Positions 50,686-62,859 of a DNA stretch of 64,000 bases are shown here, piece by piece. Source of the DNA: Balanoglossus misakiensis (taxonomy: Eukaryota > Hemichordata); the NCBI GenBank assembly GCA_040954595.2, contig CM082579.2, forward strand, positions 5,642,001-5,706,000, read 5' to 3'. Both the position numbers and the translations under genes were made by a program. Below the pieces are notes generated by a model. The model was not told where the DNA came from and did not search any database. It saw only the letters and a program-made list of their open reading frames with translations. Every line of letters begins with the position of its first letter. Position 1 is the first letter of the stretch.

Positions 50686-53600
50686 TTTGGTTATATCTTG
50701 CTATACAGGAACCTTACAGACTACAATTGTCAACACACACCAGGTTTTGGGGTTATTTCATCGTATTTTTTCTCTCTGATATATTTTATGAGCATTTTCT
50801 GGGTGCCTTAAAACGTCTTGTAAAATTAAAATCTCTCTACTGTTATATTCTTAAAATGCTTTCGACACCCATAAAAATGAAGATTTTTTTAAAACAACTA
50901 TTATAGTAAAGAAACTGGAAAATAATCAGATCAGAAAAATTAAAATATTTCCACTTTGAAATGTACATTTCTGAATTTGCTGGACATTAGCCAGTACAAA
51001 TGGATAGCTTCTAATCCTGCGTTCCAAACAGGATCTGTCAATACCCCATTCTCCAGTGGTCGTTAATCCCATCATAATTGCTTTTTTTTTTAGTAATTTC
51101 TAAAAGGCCCTCTAGCGCAAAATTGCACAGCGTTTAAAATTCCACGATTACCTTTGGGACTGTGTTTCATTATTGTTATTATTATTTTTGATTATTTAAA
51201 ATTGCAAGCAGGTTATTTCGTTAAGTGTTATTTTCCTCCCCCTTCTCATAGTATCATGGCCACCCCTCTGAAGTAATGGTCTGTTCTGCTTGATGGGGGA
51301 AGCTGCAGGCATTTTGCAAGGAGTGAATGCAGAGAGGGCTGCAAGAATATAACAGGGGGTTGCAGCTTTGATACTCGGGGCACAAGCAGAAACCACGATA
51401 CCTCAAAGTGGGAGGGAACATCTTCCAAGGCATTTTTTGTTTTTGTTTTTTAGTGTACAGTATATTGCCAGTATAATGGGACTCGGTCATATAGTTTTCT
51501 ATTGCATATATAAAAGTAATCCTTTTTTTCGTCACTACTTCTTCTAACAGGCTGATTTTTCTCTAAAAACTAACTAATATACGAACTAAACCAATCTGTA
51601 ACTATGACACCAGTTTTTAAAGTGGTCCTTTTGTATACATTGGGTCGAAACATCAGCGTTCCATGTATCTGTGGCTTGTGTCTGAGACACGCACTATGTC
51701 AACAGTCAACTAGTCACAATAAGACGTCAGTTTACAAATCACTAGGCAACAACCACTATGACAACATCGTACCCACAGTTGTCATGGCAACTTGATAGAA
51801 TGGAAAGAGAGAAAGTTATTATATTATTTTTTTAGGCACTAATCGATGGACATTATTTCATTTTAAGTATAACACATAACAGTATTTCTCCCTTAAGAAG
51901 GGGGTGACTTCAGAGCTTTTGAGCACATGGGTAACAAAACAGATTATATAAAGATTTTGATTTTTAAAAGGTGTTACAACAGTAGAGTGCTATCAGTACA
52001 ACAGTGAACTCTCTTTGGATCTTATCAACACTTCTTACAGCCGACACTCATTGCATGACATGACTTCAGGTTGTTTGTCATTTCCCTCATAGCCTTCTGG
52101 TGGTTACAGGTGTTCAGATGCTAACATATTTTTCTGTCCATCATTCATCAGGATATATTTCACACACAACAGTTGCTGCTAAAAACCATTTCAAACTTTG
52201 GCGACTACCTTTGGTAATGACTCGCAGTCACACTGCTAATAGCCACACAGAAGTCTCTCACAGTTCGAAAGGCAGCTGTGACGTGACCGAACACTGCGCT
52301 GACAACGTCATGCATGTCACAATCTTTGATGCCAGCTGCAAAGTGCTGATAATTTCCATCGACACAAGCAGGGGATCGACCCAGGTTGGAAGATACCTCA
52401 CAATTGGATTATGCAAAACTTGCATCAATCTCGTCAATTCTTTGCCTTGCAAAATACAGATTTTAACATGTTATACGTTATCTCAACACACATTTCAAAT
52501 ATATCCACATCATTTTCTTTTCAGAAACTTTTTGAAATCATTATTTTTGCAATACTTCAACTGGTGTTTTGACATGTAAGGTACCCTCTGTATTGGTTCA
52601 ACCCTCATCTGCTGAGAAAAAAATGTCTGGTTTCGATGGGTACACAGACTAACAGGGGTTGAGAGGTCCTAAAACTATTCTCAGCCACTATGCATTTGTG
52701 ACCAGTGTGCGCTGATAGACCCCTGTATATCTGTCACTGTTGTCATAGCAACACAAGGACTCAATCATAACCGTCCCCTTAAAAGTCAGTTAAACTCTGA
52801 GTTCATTCAGTGAAGCAAGATCAGCTTGTTCAAACCAACCCGGCCATTTTCATGACCCGATTTGCACTCATTATAATAAACCTTTTCGGAGAACTTTACC
52901 CCCCTCAAACCCTTCGCAAAGTCCATACCCTTTCCGTAAGTGATTTACAAAAAATCCTGGAAACACCTGACCCGACTACAACATATAAAGTCCCCACGAA
53001 CTTTGAAATGTCAATGATTACACTGAGGTGCACACACTTCAATATTGAACGCACTGCATAGCACACAACGGACACTTTTTTTTTCTCAAAATACTGGTAA
53101 TAATTTTGTGTGTGAGCTCCACTGGAACGCCCCTCACAAAATAAAAACACCTCCAGAGTAGAATTTACAGTGAAAAATTGCACATTATTTCATCAAATAT
53201 CTTGCTTTGTACAGAACATGGAATTCAACTATAGACAATGCGTGATGAATAATCACAGAAAGCATCTTATAATTACACAAGTTAGAACTGCCTTCCAATT
53301 TCTACATTTACAACATTAACAAAAGAACATTCTTTACAATTCCATAAAAGTCCTATCCAAAACATTCTTTCTTGCATTTTATTTTTTTCAATTAAAAACA
53401 AACATTTCCTGCTTTTGCTTTAGAATTCCTGTCCCTGCCAAACGTTACTAAAATATCTTTTCCCTTCCGAGGCAGACACAAAACTCCTAAAGCAAATGTC
53501 AATTTTCAGTCGCACAAAAATCCTGCATCTGCAGTCCTATGATATATATTTTTTTCCTGGTTGTTCAGGAAAGGACCGCACAATTTTCCAGATCACAACT

Positions 53601-53838
53601 CAATCTCTTTTTTTTTCTCTCACTCTCAAATTTATGCATAAAACTCTGTACCAACACGACAAAGTTTCAACGGCCAACAACCACAAAAACTTTGATTTTA
53701 GCACCATTTCACAATATGGAAAGTTATCGTTTGTGTTAATTTTTCTCTCGAAAAGATATGCTTCAAACCACGCCATTTGTTCTTCCTGTCCGCCTCCATC
53801 CCCCAGTTTTCATCTGCACGCCTCGGCCTTCAAATCAG

Positions 53839-53939
53839 AACCCTTCACACCCCTATTTTGTCTGATACTTTGGTCTAGTCCTATTGAAATCTATAGGTGG
53901 GCCACGTAACGCTACACAGACAAATAGGGGTTGAAAGGA
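53839..53939. repeat. imperfect inverted-repeat element
   Basis: ACCCCTATTTTGTCTG at 53849-53864 pairs with CAGACAAATAGGGGT at 53917-53931, inside outer ends AACCCTTCAC and TTGAAAGGAT. It resembles a diverged relative of the CCCTTTCA MITE family. Confidence 0.5.
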
Positions 53940-55096
53940 TTCGCTTGCTTGGGTTTCTGCTTTGGAAACTCTAAAGTCTGCACAAGTCTGCCATGTCTGC
54001 ATGATGTCCCCAAAAATTGAGTATCCAAAGCAGAAAACACTCTCACATCTACTATAAACCTAAACCTTTGGAAGGCAAGTTCCATTACAGTATAAAATTA
54101 CATGTCTTGTTTAGAAATTACGAAAAAGAAAAAGAGATAAAACAGAGCTGTGCAAATACTTCAGAGATACCATCATTCACACAAATTGTACATTTGCAAA
54201 CAGATAACATAGTATATTATCACATTGATAAAGCTGAAAATTACGATGGTTTCTCTTTTTTTTTCTAATTTGGTTTGAAAATGGTAACCTGAGCAACTAT
54301 TTCCACGACAACCAGGGATATACCCCCACCCATCTCTCTCTGTGTGAGCAGAACCAGAACAATTATACTACATGTATATTTGGTTTGTTTGATAAGTGTA
54401 TAGATAACCATGTTATGTCCTGTAGGTTTTGGTGTGTATTTTACATTTTGTGACTTTTTATCCCACATGACAACGAATACTAAATAGATGAGTGTGCAGC
54501 AATGACTGTTTGTGATGAGTTTCACTGTGGTTTAAATACCATAACTACTTTGTTTTACGTGATAAATACCTAGAATATATCATGATTATATTTAATAATG
54601 ATTATAGTGTCCATCTACAACCAATTTCTACATAAAATGTTCAAATATCTCTCTACACTCAGGTACGCACTGTGTCTTTTTTTTTGCATCCAAGAAAGAA
54701 TATGAAGTCTACCAGAGAAGTGTACAAAACATGCACAGTACACAGGTTCCACAGCACAGCCCATATCTTTGGCAAATTATTTGGAAAACATGATTTCTGT
54801 TGCTACAATGTATCTCTGCTCTACCTCCCCACCCCCAACACACATACAATGCTAACATCCACTGGTTGCCATGGTAACAGTTGCTAGGAAACCAAAGTAT
54901 GGAAGAGTTAGATGATGAAGTTGCCTTTTCTACGCAACTTGGTGAGCTCATAAGCAGCCTTCTAGTATTTCTGGATATAATTTTTTTTTTCATGTCAACT
55001 AACACTACTGCTTTTAATACCGTCCTTTATACACTGTTCTACGACCTGATATCTTTTGTGATTCTTTTTTTTTTCTCTCTCTCTGAAAGTGTCTCA

Positions 55097-55216
55097 TTAA
55101 CCATCGGCTCGGATGGTTTGGTCCTTCTTCGTCTTGTTGTTCTGGTTGCGTTTGATGCTACCAAATTTACCGAAGAGACTGTGTACGCTGTTCATGATAG
55201 GGCCCAGACTCCAGTT
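55097..55216 (-). CDS. APBB: APBB terminal exon
   Basis: 120 nt after GTATCACAG, ending [22 protein letters not shown] is the conserved Fe65 tail helix; the last 20 residues are basic ([12 protein letters not shown]). Confidence 0.93.
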   Translation of the reverse strand, partial: NWSLGPIMNSVHSLFGKFGSIKRNQNNKTKKDQTIRADG

Positions 55217-58200
55217 CTGTGATACACACAAAAAATACAAAAACACAACATGGATTACAGACAAACGATTATGATGTATGATCAGATTTTGGTAACAGTA
55301 ACAACAGCAAAAATATCCTCAGCTCAATGTTATTTGGAAGAGCTCATCTTTCCTTACCTTATTGTCCTGGCCGTGTGATTTGTTAGAATTGATGGGTTTT
55401 GAGTCCAGACACTTCTGGTATCTCAGTTTACACGCAGCTTCTATGGTTTTGGCTAGGCCGCCAGCCGAGTGCTCACAATGGAAAACGTGACAACAGAATT
55501 GACTTTTACCAGCACACATGATGTAGGCAAATTGTCTAGAAAGGAGACACAACAGGAAAAGTGGTTAGTTTGGTAGCTTTTCACAAGTGAACTTCAACAC
55601 TTTTAATTAATGACACAAAGATATTTTTAATTAATGACTGTCCTAGATCAGAGATTGCAAAGTGTTTCTTTTACCTGATGTCTGGTCCAATCCCAAGGAA
55701 TGATAAGAACCTGACTCTGTGCTCTGCTAAAACTTCTTTTGTCTGTCAAAAAAACACACACAAAAACAGGTCAGTGAAAACAAATTCCAATCGGTGATGT
55801 GATGATTCTAATACGAGCATGTGCATACCATGATAGTTGTGTACTTTTGCATTCATGGGAGGCCAAATAAATAGGTGTGGCACTCATTTATTATGGGAAT
55901 ATGTAAATTAGATACCTTGATATCAGTGACAGTGATGGTTGACGTGGCCACTTCCACCCTGCACAGGGCAAACTCTTCTAAAGGCTTCGTTGCCAGTTTA
56001 GCTATGGAGGCATTAAGCGTGTCCATTCCTGGAAAAAGAAATCACAGACAAAAAGCATAAATCAGATTAACAATCAAACAAAAATGAAGAGATGAACCAC
56101 TGGCGCATACAGTTAAAACCACATACACAAGTGACTGAATGCACAAAATGATTATCCTCTATTAGAAAAGTCAGACGAGCGTAAATGTGAGGTGTAACTC
56201 AGTTGTATACATTGAAAAGTTAATTTTAGGGTCAAACGAAGCCATCAACATTACACAGCCAACATATAATGGGAATGATACGTTCCCCAACCGACGAAAG
56301 TCACAGATGCAATCATGTGGTCAGGATATTCAAACTGTAATCAGGGTATGGCCAAATGAGCAAGGAGAACTACGAAGACTCCCTGCTAATGACAAATTTA
56401 ATCAGCAGCGATGGACTGATCAGCTATAAATCAGTCGAGGTAGCCTAATAGCTGTATCACTCCTGGACATCAATTGACGTCACTGAGAAAAAAATACATC
56501 AGACTCTACTGGGGTCTAGTCAGTTGGTTAAAAGCTAATAACACTTCATCCAAATGATTGCGAGAGAAACCACAAATACTGTACTGTCAAGTACAACCAG
56601 ATTCTTTTTCTACATCTCGTCTCGTTTCCCTGTAAACTGACTGAAGACAATCAGTGACATTGAAATCACCTTGCCACAGAAGCGATTACGAAACACAGTC
56701 ACATAGCCAGGCCATGCAACATTGATCACGCACACACACTCATACCCAGGGTATGCAACACTAATTACATGCTACATGTAACTGCCTGAAGGATTCAAGC
56801 CCTCATGTTTCATTAATGAACCATCGCATCAGATGTGTATAGGACAGGGCCCCAAATGACCAACCCAAGTTTCACCCCCACATTCCATCCCTGGATATAA
56901 TGTAGGTTTAACCAGGTGAACACAAAATAAAAACAATAAAGCATGCATAGTGAAATGTAGAAGGAGATAAAACACTAAATATTCCCTTCACATTTCTTCC
57001 CCAAACCCACAGACGGACGTGGCAAACGACACGTCTACCTTTATCTCTACAAACTAATGAACTTTAAATATGCATAAGCAAGATCTCATCACAGCTGAGT
57101 AAGTGTTTGCCGTTTCCAGCCCGCATTTACTAACATGATTTAGGAGCGCAGCACAGAGAGATATTGATTTGATAAGGAGCGATGTACAGGTAATGATGAC
57201 AGCTTTTACTGACAAACACGAAAGAATTACAGTTGAATCGAGTGTGACACAACACAATATTCATTGTTAATTTAACGCTAAATATTCGGTATGCTCCAGG
57301 AATATGTTAATTTATGAACGTCTGTTTATATAACTATGCATTTATTCATACAAATCAACAGCCATTTTGGTGCATCACCTCGGTGGAAAATTGCTGACCG
57401 GAGCCGGTCAAAACCAGAACAGACTAGAATGGAGAAGAGCAGTTAACGTTATCAACTCACCATTTGCCCTGTTGACGTCGGTGCCGCCGACATAATACGC
57501 TCTGAACACGGTGGTGGGTTCGGCTTTGGGTGTTGGGAAGTCCACGACTGAAGAGAGAAAAATCTTTTGTAAGACAGGTTGCAGGTACACGGCGGCCTGG
57601 GAGCAGTACGCTGCATTGAGGTTTTCCCGCTCGGGGCTATAAATGCAGTTTTGGTTCAGATCCGCGCGGTTGGCCTGCTGCAACGTCGTCGAACAGTGTG
57701 TCAAAAAGGGCTCGACTCTTGCCATAGCCAGACACTGCGCTCTCACTGCAGACGGAGAACCGTCGGACGCTCACGTTGAATACTAATCAAGGTCATTTGC
57801 GGAGAGGGACTGAAATTTACGGTCAGTACATGACAGTCGCACATAATTACGGGCTCCGGGCTACGACGCGACCTGCACTGACTGAGAAGAAGCAACGAGA
57901 GACGCTTTCTTGAATCGCTAATGAGCTGCTTTTAGGAGAAGAAAAAAAAATAGAGAGACTATAAAACATCTTGCAGCATCAGCGCAAATCTCTTCGGCAC
58001 AACCACCATGGCAACAGGCGGTAATAAATGTCAGACAACCGCATCCAGACAGTAATCTACAAACACTTGTCATCAATTCTTCATAATTTTATGCCTCAGA
58101 TTAAATGAAGGAGGCACCATATGATGACAGCACTGATACAAAATGCAAGCGACTGAATTTTTTATGAAGCGGAATAAAATCAAAGACATTTTTTCTTTCA

Positions 58201-60227
58201 CATTTAATTAAGAAAATTGACCAGTCTGATGAGATGAGTAAAAACCCAAACACATGATGCTCTAATGAAATGTTTTGATACCATAGAAAGAACGCATTCC
58301 CTGTTTTGTTTGGTGACATTAAAGAAAAATAGAGGACAAATTGACAGATGGGCTTTTCAGAAGGGGGCATTGAGGACACGAGATAGCCACATTAAAGTGG
58401 GACTACTAATTCCCCAGGAGAGGCCTGCCAATGCATGTCTTTGCTGCAGATTGTCTGCGCGCAGGATAATTATTCGCAGAGGTGATAACATTCAGGTGAC
58501 TTCACACGTAGGCTGAACACTACTTTCGCTTCCATTCCTCTCACTCAGACACCTTCGCAAAATTTGTCGCGTCAGCTGATGTATATTGAGCGCTGTTTGT
58601 TGCAAGAGAAATGATGGGGGTGTGGGCACTTCTATGAGGTGTGCATTGAAAGAAAAATGGACGTGGTGGAGCGGTGTTGTATAGTGCCCTCTACTGGCCA
58701 AAATCACCGCAAAAGTGTGCGTCACAGGACACTTTGCACTTCAGTTCAATGGACCCAGGTGGTGAGCGAAATCAAAAATGTTCACAATGCAACATTTAGA
58801 ATGATTATTAAATCATTATGCGTATGTACATGTACATGTATGTCTGCGTGTGTGTGTGTGTGTGTGTGCACGTGTGCTTGTATGTGCATGCATACATTCA
58901 TGTCTGTCTGCCGCAGCCTGCCTATGGGGGCTGCTGAGCTCTGGTGATTTTTGCATGTACCAGTGTGTGAATGACAATGAGACCTGGCACTACTTATTAA
59001 CAAAACACCCGCCATTTCCAAATCAGCAACTGTGTAAAACCTCTTGACATCGTCGCCGGCAAACTGTACCATCTTGCCACACACACACACTTTAACACTT
59101 TATGAAAACTGACACGTCAAAAAATTCAATTATTTTCTTCATTTGGAAGTTTGTCCCAGCTAATCTGCGGTCGCTATGCTCTGTCACAGGCTGTCACAGC
59201 GCCTAATGAAATCTATCACTTATCTGCCGGGCACTTCATACTTTTCAACTGACAAACTGGAGGCGAAAAGATGAATTTTAGCATCCGTGTCGGTTCTGTC
59301 GCGCACAGAGAGCAAGCGGCACCCACTAAAAACTGATCCAATAAATTAAGGCTCTAACGATCAATTATGCTTGGAAAACAAAACGTGCAGAAATCTGACA
59401 GTTGCAGATTTCTTTTCAATTTTTTGTTCAATCATAGACTGTTGGAGGAGAATATTAGAAGAGCATTGCAATCCTTGTGACAAATCTGGAAATTGTCATT
59501 CATGGAATGTTGGATGAAATGATTTGACGGCTCAGATGAAATGTCACCATCTGATGCTCTATTTCCAAATTTTTATCAGGTCTATCATTCATAACTGCTG
59601 AACATACATGTTCTTTCTATGACTGTGTTGTTTCTGTGTTCATGTGTGTTACAGTCATTTCACTTTGCACTATAAATCCCCCAGACTGCGCTAATCGGGG
59701 TCAGATAGCTATATGCTTTGTTGTTATTAGTGTTCGCACAGTGGATTATTCCAAGATATGACAAACTTAATCCCGTGCGCAGGTATGCCTAGTGCCATGA
59801 CTGGACTTAATTTGTGGTTTTACCAAGTACCGATACATGACTTGTGCAAATCCATATCAAGTGTTCCTATTCAGGTTTGACTCATGCTTTTGTGGGAAAA
59901 AACATTGATATTCTATGCTAGTGAGTTGCTTCAATAAAACTTGGTGGGAGAATGATGCACCTACCTTGAGTTGGTAAAGATTCAATCTTCTCTAAATCTC
60001 TCTTGGTGGTTGCAGGACGCGCCGACTGCGGGATATGGGTGGTATGGGGATGCACGACCTGCCCCTGCGTTACCATGGAAATAGCATTGGTTTTCCTCCT
60101 CTCTGTCATGACTTTGGAGCAGATCTCGTGGAGTGCGTTCGCAATAGCCTTGGCAGGGATGTCGCATCGGAAAACATGACATTTGAATTTTGTGGTTCCT
60201 TTGTCTTTGGCGACGTAGGCAAAATCC
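55097..60227 (-). CDS. APBB: Fe65-family adaptor (APBB), 3' part: PTB1 second half, PTB2 and C-terminus
   Basis: Fe65 proteins bind the NPTY motif of APP-family receptors through PTB2 and KAT5/Tip60 and LRP through PTB1, linking membrane signals to transcription and actin. Six coding exons join in phase on the minus strand: 60227-59965, 57547-57461, 56028-55916, 55742-55675, 55535-55358 and 55216-55097 (TAA). They give 275 residues. PTB1 half: [20 protein letters not shown], then [16 protein letters not shown]. Linker: [18 protein letters not shown]2: [56 protein letters not shown] and [19 protein letters not shown]. The tail [17 protein letters not shown] matches the Fe65 C-terminus. It fits all three vertebrate paralogues, as expected for a single pre-duplication gene. 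The WW domain and first half of PTB1 lie beyond the right edge. Confidence 0.95.
55358..55535 (-). CDS. APBB: APBB exon: PTB2 core and C-terminal helix
   Basis: 178 nt between CCTTTCTAG and GTAAGG. It encodes [20 protein letters not shown] and [20 protein letters not shown], the peptide-binding strand-helix unit that recognises APP-type NPxY tails, then a polar linker ending SHGQDNK. Confidence 0.95.
55675..55742 (-). CDS. APBB: APBB exon: PTB2 central strands
   Basis: 68 nt between TTTTTTTGACAG and GTAAAA. It encodes [20 protein letters not shown] plus DI and two bases of Arg. Confidence 0.94.
55916..56028 (-). CDS. APBB: APBB exon: PTB2 first helix
   Basis: 113 nt between TTTTTCCAG and GTATCT. 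It encodes [20 protein letters not shown], then the strand [14 protein letters not shown]. Confidence 0.94.
57461..57547 (-). CDS. APBB: APBB exon: linker and start of PTB2
   Basis: 87 nt between TTCTCTCTTCAG and GTGAGT. It encodes [20 protein letters not shown] through VNRAN: the first PTB2 strand and the strongly conserved DFPTPK lead-in. Confidence 0.95.
58685..58697 (-). promoter_or_regulatory. CTCF-like motif in an APBB intron
   Basis: On the minus strand CCAGTAGAGGGCA fits the CTCF core consensus at every position, and points toward the + strand site at 41953. Confidence 0.35.
58848..58868. repeat. (TG)n microsatellite
   Basis: About ten TG dinucleotides, preceded by the palindromic TACATGTACATGTA word that recurs in this window (also near 14310 and 20840). 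Confidence 0.9.
59965..60227 (-). CDS. APBB: APBB exon: second half of PTB1 and linker
   Basis: 263 nt after CGCCAACTTTCAG and before GTAGGT. The first base completes an Arg codon, then [13 protein letters not shown]1 ends near KVMTERRK; the linker ([20 protein letters not shown]) is not conserved. In vertebrates the neuronal 6-nt microexon joins exactly at this exon's 5' edge. Confidence 0.95.
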
Positions 60228-61275
60228 CTGAAAGTTGGCGGGAAGAAAAAGAAAGAAAGCTAAGACCGGAAGTTTTGCATTTCAAGAACACTGCAGCTAA
60301 TATAAAATGACAAAACATATTGCCAGAACTGACTCCAACTGGTTTGTTGGTGTAAAAGGCGTGTCCAGTCTATCGAGAGTGTATGACTGATCACAAAACT
60401 GAGAGAGCAGTAGTCAACTCACAGTATACACCAAACAGCCAGGAACACAAAAACCAAACTTATGACATGCAGCGCAAGCAGTTTCATGACATTTGCACAG
60501 CAATACAAAACCCTCACTGTCAATTCTACAAGAATCTAAGAACCAGACAGTCTGTAAAAAATGTGACGAAGTAGACGATCTTCAACAAATTGTCAGTGTT
60601 TTCTTTGCTTTCCTGAATATTAACACCAAACACAGATTTAAGTGGCACATGCAGCCATGGTCATTTATTCACTACAGACGACGAGATCCACTCTTTAACA
60701 ATGGATCATTCTCCACGGCTTCTGAGCAGAATTCCCATCAGGATTAGGCTCTCATTTTTTTTCCTCTCTCCAAAATTGGTGTCAAATATTTCTTTTTATC
60801 TTTCGATATAGCTAAAGGGTAATGATGAGGCGATCAAGAGAAATTGTCGTTTGGCTGGTCGCTTGGTTGCCAAAATGATTAAATGGTGATAAGGCAAATA
60901 GACGGCATAAGGGCCGTTCAACTGGGAATTTGCGAGAGGTTTTTTCCCCCGCTGAAGAAAGGTTGTAAATCGACACCAGGAAGGAAGATGGATAAACGTG
61001 AAAGACTTGTGATCACGATGAAAGGTGCCGAAAAGGTCACAAAGCCTTAGCCTTGGGGGTGGATATAGTCTGCGCTGAACAATTACCCAGTCGGGGGTGC
61101 TTCACCAGATTTCAACGAGGAAACCAAACGCGCGCAAAGTTGCTAAGCCGCTGACAGCAAACACTCTCCATTGATTGATATCATCCCACGGAATAATGTC
61201 GATTTTCAGACCTGACGTCTAGGAAAAAAGTGGCCACTTTAGAGAGTCAACATCTAATACTTCAGTAGACTCCCT

Positions 61276-61290
61276 CCCCCCCCCCCCCCC
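61276..61290. repeat. C15 homopolymer
   Basis: Fifteen consecutive C inside the large right-hand APBB intron. Confidence 0.88.
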
Positions 61291-62853
61291 ACCAAACTAA
61301 AATGTACGGATGTTACATATTACACTGGTAATTTCAAGATAGGGCAACGTACCAATATAGTGCCCAATTTCACTCAATTCACTGCACTGTGTGTTTTGCA
61401 CATCACCCGGAGGCTGAAATGCAAATGAACCCTCATTACTTATTCGCGTCTCCCCCGCATTTCCTTCCTCGTCGCAACTCTACAGCCTCCAATAACCAAT
61501 CTGTCTGCATCTCTTATTGAACATGCTCCTCCCTCACACACAGACATCCACAAGCAACCAGATGACAGGGCAAATAGGGCACAAATATCTTGACCCAAAT
61601 GTTACGAATTACTGCGCGATATATTGAGCAAGACGACAGACAGTCTTGGCACTGTCTAGACATATTTAGAAGGAGCTGAACACACAGAGAACTTAGCCAG
61701 GGGCACCTCGATCTGCATAAATAATCCAATTTTATAACACAGCTATGATGTACCATGACCTCCGTACAATTTGTCGAGATGTCTATCGGCGGGCATTGGC
61801 ACGGCTAGATAAAATACTAATCAAATAATGTAACTGCAGGCTGAGCTTTATATCCCGACCACCCTTCATTACCTGAAGAGAATTCCAATCCCCCCAACTC
61901 CCAATTATACCACAGTTTAGGTCTCGAACAATTCCAAGTGCTTGTCCCTGGTGAAAATGAAACTGGAACTTTATACAGAGTGTTGGCTTATCTAGGCTAA
62001 ACATTAGGAATTCCAGTCATAATGAAACAGCGCTGCGTTTCCTGTTCTTGGAATTTTTTATCGGTGTCACGCCAATTCATTTGTTACACTGGAGATGCAT
62101 GTCTTATCTCTGTGTGTGTACCCCATGAGATCTAAATTTCAAATGAGTAAAGACTCTAGTCGACATATTCATCTCATCCATCTAACAAGACACATCGCTT
62201 CTTGCACTCTGTATTGCTGATACTCCCACTCACAAACCTGTTTTTTTGATAAATTGCAAATAACCTCGCCCGCTTGAAAATAAGCATTAATTCACTTGCC
62301 AAAAACACATAAAACCAGGGGCAGGGTTTAATGGCGATCTAACCCTAAACGCCAAATCTAGAACTTTTTTACAACTCTTGTGAAATATCGATTGGATCGT
62401 GAGAATCTGCGACGCAGCCAATTGGTGTCCTGAAATCACCTTTCTGCTACAGACACACCCAAGTAAATCCCCCCTCAACTTGCAAGAGTAAATTCCCACC
62501 GCACCGCCGTCTGCAAATTAATTTGTGAGCACCACAGGATATGGCCAATTTGCACCTCAGCTGCTGGGACAGCACAAGGATTGATGGAAAAGCCGGCCAT
62601 TGGAGGCTCTGGCGGTAAGACCCTATCCATCATAATCACGGAAATTACTGACAAAACTGGTGTTGATGGATTGATAGGGGTACATGCATGGGGGAAAAGT
62701 CTATACGACATTTACAGGGTATCATCTGTATTCTCGTTCATCTTGGGATGGTCCTATGGGAGGTACAATACTGAAATTTGCTTCTTTAAACATAATCTTC
62801 AACTCTGACAGACTTTGGGGGGACAATTGATTTCACCTCTCTGTTTCATTCAC

Positions 62854-62859
62854 CTTTCG
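62854..62859 (-). CDS. APBB: candidate 6-nt APBB microexon
   Basis: CGAAAG, preceded by TGCCAGTGAG and followed by GTGAAT. The next exon (60227) starts with the last base of Arg in phase 2. Inclusion would read NNC-GAA-AGG-GAT, giving x-E-R-D; if the previous exon ends in CG this is R-E-R-D. Skipping gives R-D. Vertebrate neuronal Fe65 has a 6-nt microexon adding two residues (Arg-Glu) at this exact junction. The acceptor lacks a good pyrimidine tract but has a UGC close to the splice site, as SRRM4-dependent microexons do. Confidence 0.4.

Larger units (their letters stand above)
47912..55096. other. convergent intergenic region and likely APBB 3'UTR
   Basis: 7.2 kb between the NSUN7 poly(A) signal and the APBB stop codon, with both genes pointing inward. 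Minus-strand AATAAA-type hexamers occur near 53384 and 50268, so the APBB 3'UTR may be 1.7-4.8 kb long. The open frame at 52100-52579 lacks an ATG and motif support. Confidence 0.5.
57548..59964 (-). other. APBB intron between PTB1 and PTB2 exons
   Basis: 2.4 kb. It contains a TG microsatellite (58848-58868) and CpG-preserving unique sequence at 57780-57950 and 59150-59600 with many TAAT and CAGATG-type words. No exon was recognised. Confidence 0.5.

Noticed and set aside
52100-52579. 159-codon open frame on +
   Set aside because: The frame begins with GTG rather than ATG, has no motif and lies opposite the likely APBB 3'UTR.
57548-57746. Upstream extension of the APBB linker exon to an ATG at 57746
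   Set aside because: A strong acceptor (TTCTCTCTTCAG) at 57548 precedes the conserved VDFPTPK, and the upstream codons have no Fe65 similarity. The phase-1 join from the PTB1 exon fits exactly.
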